DNA from: Moraxella pluranimalium
GTDB lineage: Bacteria; Pseudomonadota; Gammaproteobacteria; Pseudomonadales; Moraxellaceae
Assembly (NCBI RefSeq): GCF_002014825.1
Contig: NZ_MUYU01000007.1
Location: 35,265 to 99,264 of the forward strand
Direction of reading: 5' to 3'
Length of the DNA: 64,000 bases
Part shown: positions 9,033 to 16,865 of the stretch, in pieces
Layout: each line of letters opens with the position of its first letter
Position numbering within the stretch: the stretch's first letter is position 1
Notes under the pieces: model-generated
What the model was told of the DNA's origin: nothing
Databases searched by the model: none
Seen by the model: the letters and a program-made list of their open reading frames with translations, nothing else
Position numbers and translations under genes: made by a program

Positions 9033-9066
9033 AAAAAGCGGTTTGGTTTTGCCAAGCCGTTTTTTG
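9033..9066 (+). terminator. intrinsic terminator after the FadL-like gene
   Basis: Hairpin with arms CGGTTTGG and CCAAGCCG around loop TTTTG, followed by TTTTTTG. It begins 27 bases after the stop codon. Confidence 0.85.
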
Positions 9067-9101
9067 TTTGTGCTGATTTTCTTTATGTTTGATTGCTTTT
9101 T

Positions 9102-9110
9102 TGGTATGAT
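9102..9110 (+). promoter_or_regulatory. extended -10 promoter candidate for rpe
   Basis: TGG followed by TATGAT forms an extended -10 element about 30 bases upstream of the rpe start. No -35 box with proper spacing is seen, which fits extended -10 promoters. Confidence 0.45.
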
Positions 9111-9142
9111 ATACGATTATTATCTTTATAGTGGATACGATT

Positions 9143-9820
9143 ATGACCAAGCCTTATTTGATTGCACCATCGATTTTGTCAGCGGATTTTGCCCGTCTTG
9201 GCGATGATGTCAAAGCCGTGATGGATGCTGGTGCTGATGTGGTGCATTTTGATGTCATGGACAATCATTATGTACCCAATCTGACCTTTGGTGCGATGGT
9301 TTGCCAAGCGCTCAAAGACTATGGCATCACAGCGCCGATTGATGTACATCTGATGGTATCACCTGTGGATCGCATGATTGAAGAGTTTTTAAAAGCGGGG
9401 GCGGATATCATCACTTTTCACCCTGAAGCCACACAGCATATCGATCGCAGCTTACAGCTGATCAAAGATGGTGGTGCTAAGTGCGGCTTGGTGTTCAATC
9501 CTGCGACACCGCTACATTATTTGGATTATACCATTGATAAAGTGGATCAAATTTTGCTCATGAGCGTCAACCCAGGTTTTGGTGGTCAAAAATTCATCGA
9601 TGGTACGCTTGATAAGCTCAAAGCGGTACGCAAGCGTATCGATGATAGCGGTCGTGATATTCGCCTGGAAGTCGATGGCGGTGTCAATGTTGCCAATATC
9701 CGTGCCATCGCTGAAGCGGGTGCTGATATGTTTGTCGCAGGTAGTGCGATTTTTAATCAGCCTGATTACAAAGCAGTCATTGATGCGATGCGTGATGAGC
9801 TTGCCAAGGTGGGTGCTTGA
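9143..9820 (+). CDS. rpe: ribulose-phosphate 3-epimerase
   Basis: Interconverts D-ribulose 5-phosphate and D-xylulose 5-phosphate in the pentose phosphate pathway. The 225-residue TIM barrel carries [22 protein letters not shown] (catalytic Asp and metal ligands), DVHLMV, the phosphate-binding [10 protein letters not shown] and the C-terminal EVDGGVN with the second catalytic Asp. ATG at 9143 gives the standard [13 protein letters not shown]-terminus; a GTG at 9131 would add four residues. The stop overlaps the next start by one base (TGATG), so two small membrane-protein genes are probably cotranscribed. Confidence 0.97.
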   Translation: MTKPYLIAPSILSADFARLGDDVKAVMDAGADVVHFDVMDNHYVPNLTFGAMVCQALKDYGITAPIDVHLMVSPVDRMIEEFLKAGADIITFHPEATQHIDRSLQLIKDGGAKCGLVFNPATPLHYLDYTIDKVDQILLMSVNPGFGGQKFIDGTLDKLKAVRKRIDDSGRDIRLEVDGGVNVANIRAIAEAGADMFVAGSAIFNQPDYKAVIDAMRDELAKVGA

Positions 9821-10122
9821 TGAGTGCTCAAAAAAGCGTTGTGCCAATGAGTTTCACCATTGGTCTGTGCTTGGCAAGTATCGTGCTAAGCGTCGCTGGC
9901 TATGGCTTTCGCTTGATGTTCGGGGATGATGTGGCTGCGGTCTTGCGTCATGCGATGGTCGTTGTACCATTTTTTGTCATCGTATTGCCTGCACTGATGT
10001 GGCTTGGCAGTGTCGGACTTAACAAAATGGGCAAAGCATCAATTCATCCACGCAATGCCTTGACGCTCGGCTGGCTGTTGTCAGTGGTGGCGCTATTATC
10101 CATCATGGGGGTATATAGCTGA
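9820..10122 (+). CDS. small inner-membrane protein, function unknown
   Basis: A 100-residue protein with three hydrophobic segments (about 9-31, 41-62 and 78-98) separated by short polar loops; I do not recognise a family. The start ATG overlaps the rpe stop by one base and its own stop overlaps the next start in the same way. The chain rpe and two membrane proteins therefore looks like one translationally coupled unit. The size and topology resemble small conserved Moraxellaceae membrane proteins, but that is inference. Confidence 0.75.
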   Translation: MSAQKSVVPMSFTIGLCLASIVLSVAGYGFRLMFGDDVAAVLRHAMVVVPFFVIVLPALMWLGSVGLNKMGKASIHPRNALTLGWLLSVVALLSIMGVYS

Positions 10123-10424
10123 TGCTGAACAAACTCATTCCTGATGCCATCACGCCGGTCGGTATCCCTAAGGGCTTGATTTTATTACTGATTATTGCTT
10201 GTCTTTTGATTGGCTTATCGGGTCTGCGCTATGGTGGGCTCGAAGGGTGGCTACACGTGCTCGAAAATTGGCTGGTCAGCTTAATCATCATTCCTGCCTT
10301 TACTGCACTTGTGGCGATGCCGATGAAATGGCGTGATGACAGCTTTGATGTCAAGATGGCGTACTATCTGGGGATGTTTGTGGCGTTTTTGTTTATGATG
10401 GCAAAACTTCGCTACTGGCGATGA
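10122..10424 (+). CDS. small inner-membrane protein, function unknown
   Basis: A second 100-residue membrane protein in the rpe unit. It has hydrophobic segments at about 18-35, 47-66 and 80-95, ends in the basic tail KLRYWR, and overlaps the preceding gene by one base (TGATG). Equal length and similar topology suggest it may pair with the preceding protein, although the sequences are not obviously homologous. No catalytic motif is visible. Confidence 0.75.
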   Translation: MLNKLIPDAITPVGIPKGLILLLIIACLLIGLSGLRYGGLEGWLHVLENWLVSLIIIPAFTALVAMPMKWRDDSFDVKMAYYLGMFVAFLFMMAKLRYWR

Positions 10425-10494
10425 CCTTGAAAATACGCACCACCGCCCATATCAATGAGCAAAATGACACAAATTGATTTGGAATACATTACCC

Positions 10495-11298
10495 ATGCAT
10501 GACGACGATTATTTAGAACATTCGCAAATGTGGCAGGCGCTGTCGATTGATGAGCGTTTGCAGATGATTGATGATGTCTGCAAAGCCAATTTGGATGCAG
10601 ATGATGCGTTGGGTGTGCTGCACGAGCTGTTTTTCTTAGAAATGGAACATGGCGCAAATCCTGTGGTGACTGACACGCTAGCGGCAGCGATTGCTGAACG
10701 CATTGACCCAACCATCGTCGAAAAAATGGCTGAAGAGTTGGGCTTGCCACCACTGCCTAAGCCAAAAAAACGCCGTACACGCAAAGCCACCGCCAAATCA
10801 GCCGATGCAGACACTGATAGCCGTGATGTACAAGTAAAGACCGATGAAGTAGTTGAAGCAGTCGAAGCCGTTGAAGCACCAAAAAAACGCCGTACTCGCA
10901 AAAAAGCCGCTAATGCTGATGATAGCTCTGCCACAGATGAAGTGGATACGCCAAAGCCAAAGCGACGCACGCGCAAAAAAGCCAGTGACGATGTGCAAGC
11001 AGATGAAAGCTCTAAACCAAAACGCCGTAAATCTGCCAACAAACGCACGCCGATGGCACAAGAAACCATGCTTGAGTTCGTCGAAGATGCCAATGGCGTG
11101 ATGACCCTGCGTGAAGTGGGCGATACTGAAGCACTGGTGAGTATTGCTTTTTCGGATAAGGTCAAAGAGATGCTTGGCGGTGATGCTCGCATGGTCGGTC
11201 AAGCGATGATTCATGCGGCGATTGCTAGCGTGGTTCAGCGACAGGCGAATTTTTGGCACGCTCATGTCTATGACGAAGAGCCAGTACATTATAGCTGA
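10495..11298 (+). CDS. hypothetical protein with repeated KKRRTRK basic blocks
   Basis: A 267-residue protein of unknown function with three parts. The N-terminal domain (1-85) is acidic and helical. The central disordered region (86-186) carries four basic blocks, KPKKRRTRK (89-97), PKKRRTRKK (129-137), KPKRRTRKK (154-162) and SKPKRRKS (173-180), with acidic Asp/Glu/Val spacers between the first three. The compact C-terminal domain (190-267) contains MLGGDARMVGQAMIHAAI. The basic blocks resemble those of histone H1-like nucleic-acid-binding tails, so binding to DNA, RNA or ribosomes is inferred. ATG at 10495 is preferred to a TTG at 10474. It follows the rpe unit and ends at a strong terminator. 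Confidence 0.7.
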   Translation: MHDDDYLEHSQMWQALSIDERLQMIDDVCKANLDADDALGVLHELFFLEMEHGANPVVTDTLAAAIAERIDPTIVEKMAEELGLPPLPKPKKRRTRKATAKSADADTDSRDVQVKTDEVVEAVEAVEAPKKRRTRKKAANADDSSATDEVDTPKPKRRTRKKASDDVQADESSKPKRRKSANKRTPMAQETMLEFVEDANGVMTLREVGDTEALVSIAFSDKVKEMLGGDARMVGQAMIHAAIASVVQRQANFWHAHVYDEEPVHYS

Positions 11299-11330
11299 TG
11301 TCGATACGGCTAATGCTGTATCTTAAGATT

Positions 11331-11359
11331 AAAGCCCAAATCACGGATTTGGGCTTTTT
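11331..11359 (+). terminator. intrinsic terminator
   Basis: Perfect hairpin AAAGCCCAAATC, loop ACG, GATTTGGGCTTT, followed by TT. It ends the unit containing the basic-repeat protein. Confidence 0.88.
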
Positions 11360-11400
11360 AGTTTGGGCTGTATTTGGGTTATAAAAGGCACGATAAAGCC

Positions 11401-11428
11401 TTGTCAAAATCCATAAAAATGCTACAAT
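11401..11428 (+). promoter_or_regulatory. sigma-70 promoter candidate for radA
   Basis: TTGTCA (-35) and TACAAT (-10) are separated by 16 bases and end 30 bases before the radA start codon. Confidence 0.6.
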
Positions 11429-11458
11429 CTCGTTAAATCTTAAGCCTTAGGAATAGTT

Positions 11459-12877
11459 ATGGCAAAAGCCAAATCCAGCTATGTCTGCCAAAACTGCGGT
11501 GCAATGTACGGCAAATGGGCAGGGCAATGCACCGACTGCGGTGAGTGGAATACGCTGATTGAAGCGCCCAATACCGCCTTGCCACACCACACCAAAAAAT
11601 CAAGCACTGCGGCAGCTGCCCCCCGAAAGACCGCCAACTATGCAGGCGCGACCAGTGGCGTGATGACGCTTGATAGCGTGGGTGTGACGCTTGAGACTCG
11701 GATGCCGACAGGGATTGGCGAGTTTGATAGGGTGCTCGGTGGTGGACTGGTGGCAGGTTCGGTGGTGCTGATTGGCGGTGATCCAGGGATTGGCAAATCA
11801 ACCATCCTGCTACAAACTGCCATCAATATGGCGGCAGGCGATAGCTTATCAGGGTCTGCACTGTATATCACAGGTGAAGAAAGTCTATCGCAGGTGGCGA
11901 TGCGTGCCAAGCGACTTGGCCTGCCGACCGACCGTTTGCGAGTGCTGGCTGAGACCAATGTGGATACCATCTGTATGGCATTGACTGCTGAACAGCCTGC
12001 CATTGCGGTGATTGACTCGATTCAGACGCTCTTTACTGAGATGATACAGTCCGCCCCTGGTGGTGTAGCACAGATTCGTGAGTCGGCGGCAATTTTGACT
12101 CGCTATGCCAAGCAGACGGGCACGGCACTGTTTTTGGTGGGTCATGTTACCAAAGAAGGCGCGCTCGCTGGCCCACGAGTGCTTGAGCATATGGTGGATA
12201 CGGTGCTGTATTTTGAAGGGGAGTCGGACAGTCGCTTTCGTATGATTCGTGCGGTCAAAAATCGCTTTGGGGCGGTCAATGAGCTGGGGATTTTTGGCAT
12301 GACTGATACAGGGCTTAAAGAAGTCGCCAATCCATCGGCGATTTTCTTGAGCCGCTATGATAAACCGATTGCAGGTTCGGTGGTGATGGTCAGCCGTGAA
12401 GGGACTCGCCCGCTACTTGTTGAAGTGCAAGCGCTGGTCGATAGCTCTCAAGCGCAGCCACGACGCATGGCGCTTGGTCTTGATTATCAAAGACTGTCTA
12501 TGCTACTTGCCGTCATGCACCGTCATGGTGGTATCCATACGAGCGGTATGGATGTCTATGTCAATGTCGTCGGCGGTGTCAAGGTGATGGAGACAGGTTC
12601 GGATTTGGCGGTGCTACTTGCTTGTGCGTCGAGTATCCGTGAAAAGGCGTTGCCCAATCGCTTGTGCGTGTTTGGTGAAGTGGGCTTATCAGGCGAAATC
12701 CGCCCCGTGCCAAACGGTCAAGAACGCCTAAAAGAAGCAATGAAACACGGCTTTACCCATGCTATCGTGCCACGAGCCAATGCACCGCAGGCAGGCAGTC
12801 GTCAGTTTAATGGTATCACCATCATTGCTGTCGATCGGCTCGATGATGCGATTTCTCAAGCGTTTGAGATTGAGTGA
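11459..12877 (+). CDS. radA: DNA repair protein RadA
   Basis: RecA-like ATPase that promotes branch migration and processing of recombination intermediates. The 472-residue protein has an N-terminal zinc finger (Cys10, Cys13, Cys24, Cys27), Walker A GGDPGIGKST, the RadA-specific KNRFG motif in VKNRFGAVNELG, and a C-terminal Lon-protease-like domain (from YVNVVGGVKVMETG to the end). Length and motif order match the family. It has its own promoter candidate and terminator, so it appears monocistronic. Confidence 0.97.
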   Translation: MAKAKSSYVCQNCGAMYGKWAGQCTDCGEWNTLIEAPNTALPHHTKKSSTAAAAPRKTANYAGATSGVMTLDSVGVTLETRMPTGIGEFDRVLGGGLVAGSVVLIGGDPGIGKSTILLQTAINMAAGDSLSGSALYITGEESLSQVAMRAKRLGLPTDRLRVLAETNVDTICMALTAEQPAIAVIDSIQTLFTEMIQSAPGGVAQIRESAAILTRYAKQTGTALFLVGHVTKEGALAGPRVLEHMVDTVLYFEGESDSRFRMIRAVKNRFGAVNELGIFGMTDTGLKEVANPSAIFLSRYDKPIAGSVVMVSREGTRPLLVEVQALVDSSQAQPRRMALGLDYQRLSMLLAVMHRHGGIHTSGMDVYVNVVGGVKVMETGSDLAVLLACASSIREKALPNRLCVFGEVGLSGEIRPVPNGQERLKEAMKHGFTHAIVPRANAPQAGSRQFNGITIIAVDRLDDAISQAFEIE

Positions 12878-13254
12878 TGCGCTACTTTATGCAAAAAAAG
12901 TTTACCGACCTGACCCATGCTTTGATTAAAATTGAGTAACAAAACCCTTGATATATTTACAAGATATCAAGGGTTTTAACAGTTTGGATGATTAAGCAAG
13001 AAAATGCTACTTTTATCTTATGGAATGTACATAACATCCTATCTATAATACGCACATACCAAATGCGGTACTGTGGTATAAACAATCATCAAAACAAATT
13101 GACGTTTGTTCACTGAGATGTTTTGAGTATTATAAACTTTGTATAATCCTATATAAATAGTATTTACACTGATATTTTTCAAATACTTTATAATAATAAA
13201 TAATCAAACATAGCAATCAGTACACGTCATTACTTTTATTGTAAGAGTATATCC
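12878..13254. other. 377-base AT-rich intergenic region
   Basis: Apart from a terminator near its left end, this stretch contains no convincing gene. It is AT-rich with several TATAAT-like boxes (for example TATAAT at 13142-13147), which may belong to the promoter of the small secreted protein downstream. ACAAATTGACGTTTGT near 13095 holds a short ACAAA/TTTGT inverted repeat. Confidence 0.6.
12941..12977 (+). terminator. intrinsic terminator after radA
   Basis: Perfect 14-bp arms, AAAACCCTTGATAT and ATATCAAGGGTTTT, around a 9-base loop. A-rich and T-rich flanks let it work in both directions. Confidence 0.85.
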
Positions 13255-13482
13255 ATGAAAAACTTAACCAAAGTTCTAAGCCTAGGCATCCTTAGCCTTG
13301 CCGTTTCAACTTCTGCATTTGCTGCTAAATCTGAGCCTGAGTATCTTGACCCAAATCCAGCTGCACAAACAGTTAAAAAAGAACATCAAGCCAATAAGCA
13401 TGACAAAAAAGATTGCAATAAACAATCAAAAAAGCAGTCTAAAATGAATAAAGAGCAACATAACGCCCGTCCGCAAGTTTAA
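13255..13482 (+). CDS. small Lys-rich exported protein
   Basis: A 75-residue precursor with a clear signal peptide (MKNLTKVLSLGILSLAVS, cleavage after AFA near residue 23) and a short hydrophilic mature chain rich in Lys, Gln and Asn (KKEHQANKHDKKDCNKQSKK). No family is recognised. The mature part has one Cys and no hydrophobic core, so it is probably a disordered periplasmic peptide. It is monocistronic, flanked by terminators on both sides. A role in stress or metal binding is possible but unsupported. Confidence 0.7.
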   Translation: MKNLTKVLSLGILSLAVSTSAFAAKSEPEYLDPNPAAQTVKKEHQANKHDKKDCNKQSKKQSKMNKEQHNARPQV

Positions 13483-13495
13483 TTTGTTCAAACTT

Positions 13496-13532
13496 AAAAA
13501 GCCATCTTGGTAGTTGCCAAGATGGCTTTTTT
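13496..13532 (+). terminator. intrinsic terminator
   Basis: Arms GCCATCTTGG and CCAAGATGGC around TAGTTG, followed by TTTTTT and preceded by AAAAA. It is likely bidirectional. Confidence 0.9.
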
Positions 13533-13631
13533 GTCAGATAAAAATTATATCGACTTGGTAGATTTTACAAGAATACAGTTGTTAAAGTGATAAAATTATC
13601 GTTTATTTGTGAGGCATATTTTAAAATCAGC

Positions 13632-14490
13632 TCAAAATTGATTCAACGGAATTTTTAGATAGCTTATACCATTATCCGCTGGTTCTGGTAAATTACCTGC
13701 CATCAAATTAACCTGTATGGATGGTAGAAGTAATTTTGGCACAGGCAGTGTACGGTCTTTGGCATCACGCAAAGCGACAAAGGTTTGTTCTGTGGTGGTG
13801 CTATTTAGATGGATGTTGTGCTGTTTTTGTTCGCCGATGGTGGTCTTATACATGAATGCTTGCCGTGATGGTGGCAGATAGTCGTGACACAGATAGACGG
13901 TGGTGTCATCAGGCAGTTCATACAGTTTTTGTACCGAATGATATAGCGCACTACTGCTACCTTTTGGGAAGTCGCAACGAGCCGTGCCATAATCCGGCAT
14001 AAATAGCGTATCACCAACAAACACTGCACCATCAATCAAATAGCTCATACAAGCAGGCGTGTGGCCTGATGTTGCAATCGCTGTGGCGGATAATGTGCCG
14101 ATTGCAAAATTTTCATCATCTTGAAAAAAAATGATCAAATCCCATCAGTGTATTGGCAGATTTAAAGTCAAGATTATAAATTTTGCCAAAGATACTTTGC
14201 GCTTCATCGATACGGTGGCTGATGCCAATACGCCCACCGAGTTTGGATTTTAGATAGCTGGCGGCACTCAGATGATCAGCGTGAATATGTGTCTCAAGAT
14301 GCCATGCCACCGTCCATGCGTGTGTGCTGATATAGGCAATGATGTCATCAGCAAGTGTGGTATCGGTGCGAGCACTTGGCATATCAAAGCCAAGTACGCT
14401 GTCAATAATGGCACAGATACCACTTGTGTCATCAGCGACGACATAGCTAAAAGTTTGACTGTCTTTATCAAAAAACTCTTTAACAATCAT
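13632..14490 (-). pseudogene. persulfide dioxygenase-like MBL-fold hydrolase, frameshifted
   Basis: ETHE1/Blh-type metallo-beta-lactamase-fold protein, expected to oxidise glutathione persulfide (or related persulfides) to sulfite. The gene is split: the N-terminal part (14490 down to about 14116) holds the metal motif HIHADH, and the C-terminal part (from about 14138 down to 13632) holds SGHTPAC, VGDTLF and CHDY. The break is at an A8 run (14124-14131 on the plus strand); removing one base joins GFDHFF to QDDENFAIG in one frame of about 285 residues. It sits four bases after a YeeE/YedE gene in a BigR-type operon. The cause may be a real mutation, slippage or a sequencing error. Confidence 0.85.
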
Positions 14491-14494
14491 TATC

Positions 14495-14920
14495 TTATCC
14501 TTTATTAAGAACATCATGCAGATACATGGTGATCAGCATTGGTATGATAAAGTACAGTGATTGCAGTTGACCCAGACCCGCTAGACTGATTGCAGGTGCA
14601 GGGCAAATCCCCACCAAGCCCCAACCGACACCAAATAGTACCGCACCGACAATCAGCCGCGCATCAATGATGCGAGCAGTTGGCAGGCTAAAAGTCTCAC
14701 CGATCAGCGTGTGTGTTTGTCGTTTGGCAAGTCCAAATGGTACAATCGCCACGCCAATCGCACCCATCATCACAAAGGCAAGGCTTGGATCCCATGAGCC
14801 AAAAACATCCAAAAAGCCAATGACTTTGGCGGGATTTGCCATGCCTGACACCAATAATCCCGCCCCAAATAATAGCCCAAACCCAAGTGCTAAGATATGT
14901 TTGAAAAATTGAGTCATCAT
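14495..14920 (-). CDS. YeeE/YedE family half-transporter (PmpB/DUF6691-like)
   Basis: A 141-residue membrane protein of the YeeE/YedE (sulfur transport, DUF6691) family with about four hydrophobic segments and the conserved Cys106 in VGICPAPA. Homologues encoded beside BigR/Blh are thought to move sulfur species across the inner membrane. It lies between its partner half-transporter (4-base gap) and the persulfide dioxygenase-like gene (4-base gap), so all three form a tight operon. Either ATG at 14920 or the next at 14917 may be the start. Confidence 0.88.
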   Translation of the reverse strand: MMTQFFKHILALGFGLLFGAGLLVSGMANPAKVIGFLDVFGSWDPSLAFVMMGAIGVAIVPFGLAKRQTHTLIGETFSLPTARIIDARLIVGAVLFGVGWGLVGICPAPAISLAGLGQLQSLYFIIPMLITMYLHDVLNKG

Positions 14921-14924
14921 GCAC

Positions 14925-15341
14925 CTACGCCACTATACCAAATAATCGCATCATAAGCACGGTCAATATCCCTGCCGTCATAAAGGTCAGCGTCGCCACA
15001 ATCGAGCGTCGTGATAACCGTGAAATGCCACAAATACCATGTCCGCTAGTGCAGCCCGAGCCTAATCGCGTCCCCAAACCGACAAGCATACCTGCGATCA
15101 TGAGCAGTCCAGTAGAGTGTGTGAGTATCACATTATCCCCATCTATCCAACCAAACATCGATGCTAGCACAGCTGATAAGCCAATCCCCACCAAGAAAAA
15201 CAGCGCAGAGCTAATTTTGGTCTTAGGTAATGAGGCAATCATACCACTGATGCCAACGACTTTACCAGTGGTATGTAGATAGCCAACAGTTGCTACGCCT
15301 ATCATCATACCGCCGAGTAAAGCCAACAAAAAAGGGTGCAT
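14925..15341 (-). CDS. YeeE/YedE family half-transporter (PmpA-like)
   Basis: A 138-residue membrane protein of the YeeE/YedE family with about four hydrophobic segments and the signature GSGCTSGHGICG (Cys97, Cys104), matching the cysteine relay motif of thiosulfate and sulfur permeases. It is the first gene of the leftward operon. ATG at 15341 (MHPFLLALLGG) follows an AGGA ribosome-binding site; a longer frame reaching 15413 has no such support. Together with the next gene it would form a complete transporter. Confidence 0.9.
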   Translation of the reverse strand: MHPFLLALLGGMMIGVATVGYLHTTGKVVGISGMIASLPKTKISSALFFLVGIGLSAVLASMFGWIDGDNVILTHSTGLLMIAGMLVGLGTRLGSGCTSGHGICGISRLSRRSIVATLTFMTAGILTVLMMRLFGIVA

Positions 15342-15373
15342 TGCAATTCCTAATTCATAATAGTTTATTTTAT

Positions 15374-15400
15374 TATAATATATAAAATTATATAATGATA
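15374..15400. promoter_or_regulatory. candidate operator/promoter between sulfide operon and its repressor
   Basis: The 125-base gap between the divergent genes contains a block of almost pure A/T (TATAATATATAAAATTATAT and on) with imperfect dyad symmetry. AT-rich imperfect palindromes in this position are the known type of BigR/SqrR operator. Exact operator limits cannot be fixed by eye. Confidence 0.4.
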
Positions 15401-15466
15401 GCTGTTTTAACAAAAATATGCTAACATAAATAAATTACATAACTTAACTGACAATTGGGTAAATAA

Positions 15467-15787
15467 ATGACGCAACCGATCACAGGTGCATCTGAAGACA
15501 CGGCCATGAATTTTGATGCGTTGCCGCAGGTGATGGATGTGCTTAAGATGCTTGCTAATCCTGAGCGACTTAAGATCGTTTGTGTACTAGGTGATGGTGT
15601 GCTCAATGTTAGTCAGATTGAGCATTTGACTGGTGTAGCACAACCAACGCTATCCCAACAGTTGGGTGTTTTGCGTAAATCAGGAATTGTGCATACCCAA
15701 AGACAGGGCAAGTATGTTTATTATCGTGTGGCAGATCCAAAAGTGGTTCAGCTCATTGCTCAGCTTCACGAATTATATTGTCAATAA
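15467..15787 (+). CDS. bigR: ArsR-family repressor, BigR/SqrR-like
   Basis: A 106-residue winged-helix regulator. Two cysteines, Cys39 (KIVCVLG) and Cys105 (LYCQ), match the pair that forms a disulfide or polysulfide bridge in BigR and SqrR when persulfides rise, releasing DNA. The helix-turn-helix is VAQPTLSQQLGVLRKSGIV (58-76) and the wing is QRQGKYVYYRV. It is divergent from the YeeE/YedE and dioxygenase genes, as in known BigR operons, so regulation of that operon and itself is inferred. A second ATG at 15506 (MNFDALP) is possible. Confidence 0.85.
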   Translation: MTQPITGASEDTAMNFDALPQVMDVLKMLANPERLKIVCVLGDGVLNVSQIEHLTGVAQPTLSQQLGVLRKSGIVHTQRQGKYVYYRVADPKVVQLIAQLHELYCQ

Positions 15788-15816
15788 AAAAAGCACGGTT
15801 TAAAGCCGTGCTTTGT
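15786..15816. terminator. bidirectional terminator
   Basis: Arms AAAGCACGG and CCGTGCTTT around loop TTTAAAG. The A-run on the left gives a strong T-tract for the leftward gene, so it serves both convergent genes. Confidence 0.85.
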
Positions 15817-15838
15817 TGTGTGAGTGCGGTTGATTAAA

Positions 15839-16222
15839 TTATGAACAAACCACCGACTGCATATCTTCACCAACCGTACCGCTTTGGACGGGCTCCCATT
15901 CGCCAATACCAAGCGATGTGCCAACCAATTCATCATTAAAATAATAATACTCATCATCGACACGCACTGTACTGTCACTACAATCATAAGTCCATTCTTC
16001 GACCGTGGCATCATAGCCATAACCTTCGTCGTTAGTGCGGACTTCTGCACGCTCAATATACATCGTTACCGTGATGCCGTCTTCTGAGTAGTCAAATTCA
16101 TCATCATAATAAAAGGCGTCACCATCGTCATTTTCAAGTAAAAATACCGGTGCAGACAGTGCAGGCGTGCTGGTCGCTACCAAGCCTAACATTAGCGCAA
16201 ATTTTGCCAAAAATTGTTTCAT
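15839..16222 (-). CDS. surface-adhesin E-like exported protein
   Basis: A 127-residue precursor with a signal peptide (MKQFLAKFALMLGL, cleavage near ALSA) and a small acidic, Tyr/Asp-rich mature domain. The closing pattern, YYYFNDELVGTSLG, then W-E-P and a C-terminal VVC, fits the surface-adhesin E (Haemophilus protein E) domain seen in many Moraxellaceae exported proteins; the two Cys (YDCSD and VVCS) would form its disulfide. Adhesion is known only for the Haemophilus protein, so the role here is open. ATG at 16222 is chosen because it begins the signal peptide. Confidence 0.65.
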   Translation of the reverse strand: MKQFLAKFALMLGLVATSTPALSAPVFLLENDDGDAFYYDDEFDYSEDGITVTMYIERAEVRTNDEGYGYDATVEEWTYDCSDSTVRVDDEYYYFNDELVGTSLGIGEWEPVQSGTVGEDMQSVVCS

Positions 16223-16314
16223 GGCTCTATATCCTACATAAATCAAGAGTTATTGCCATTATAACGATGGTTAAAAAATTTGCAAGTACTATTCAAGTAC
16301 CATTTAAATCAAAT

Positions 16315-16819
16315 TTATTTGCACAGGATTGCTTGCAGAGCCGCCGCCTTTGTGCCCGTTTGGATTTGTTTCCAATCAGTTGGCTCATGTTCGGTTTTGG
16401 CAACGCCAGAATTTTGAATAAAGACTTGATTGGCGACCTGCACCGAACCCTGACAATCAAATAACCAAATCGCATCAATGACATCATACCATGAATAAGA
16501 TGGACTTGTATCATCATGCTCATTTTCTGCTTGTACAGGAAATAATTGTGCAAATCTAAAACTAATCGCAACTTTGGCGATTGCTTTGCCATCTTGATGG
16601 ATGATTTTTGGATGATAAAAATATTCATTGTCAAAATCATCAAAACCCAATGAAATTAAAGGGGTTTCATCATTGGGCGTTTCAAATTCAAATGATAAAT
16701 CATCATGAGTTTTGAGGCGGTATAAGCCGAATTCATCTTGAAATTTTTTCTTGTGCTAGAACTTGTATTTGTACACCAAAAAATGCAACAAGCAACAAAC
16801 ATAATTTAAAAATTTTCAT
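16315..16819 (-). pseudogene. second surface-adhesin E-like exported protein, frameshifted
   Basis: The start ATG at 16819 opens a signal peptide (MKIFKLCLLLVAFFGVQ, ending VLAQ), but the frame stops after about 28 residues. The rest, from QDEFGLYRLKTHDD through WLFDCQGSV to the terminal AILCK, lies in another frame. Removing one base from a T6 run (16744-16749, plus strand) joins AQEK to FQDEFGLY and yields a full exported protein of about 167 residues with the paired C-terminal cysteines of the adhesin-E pattern. It is a tandem neighbour of the related gene at 15839. Real mutation, slippage or sequencing error are all possible. Confidence 0.65.
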
Positions 16820-16865
16820 AAATATTCCAGTAGATTAATTAATGAACCAATGGTTAAAAGTTGGG

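Noticed and set aside
10509..11192. Long open frame on the minus strand across the basic-repeat protein gene
   Set aside because: It is antisense to a gene with clear domain structure, its product is low-complexity Ser/Arg/Ala, and no ribosome-binding site is seen.
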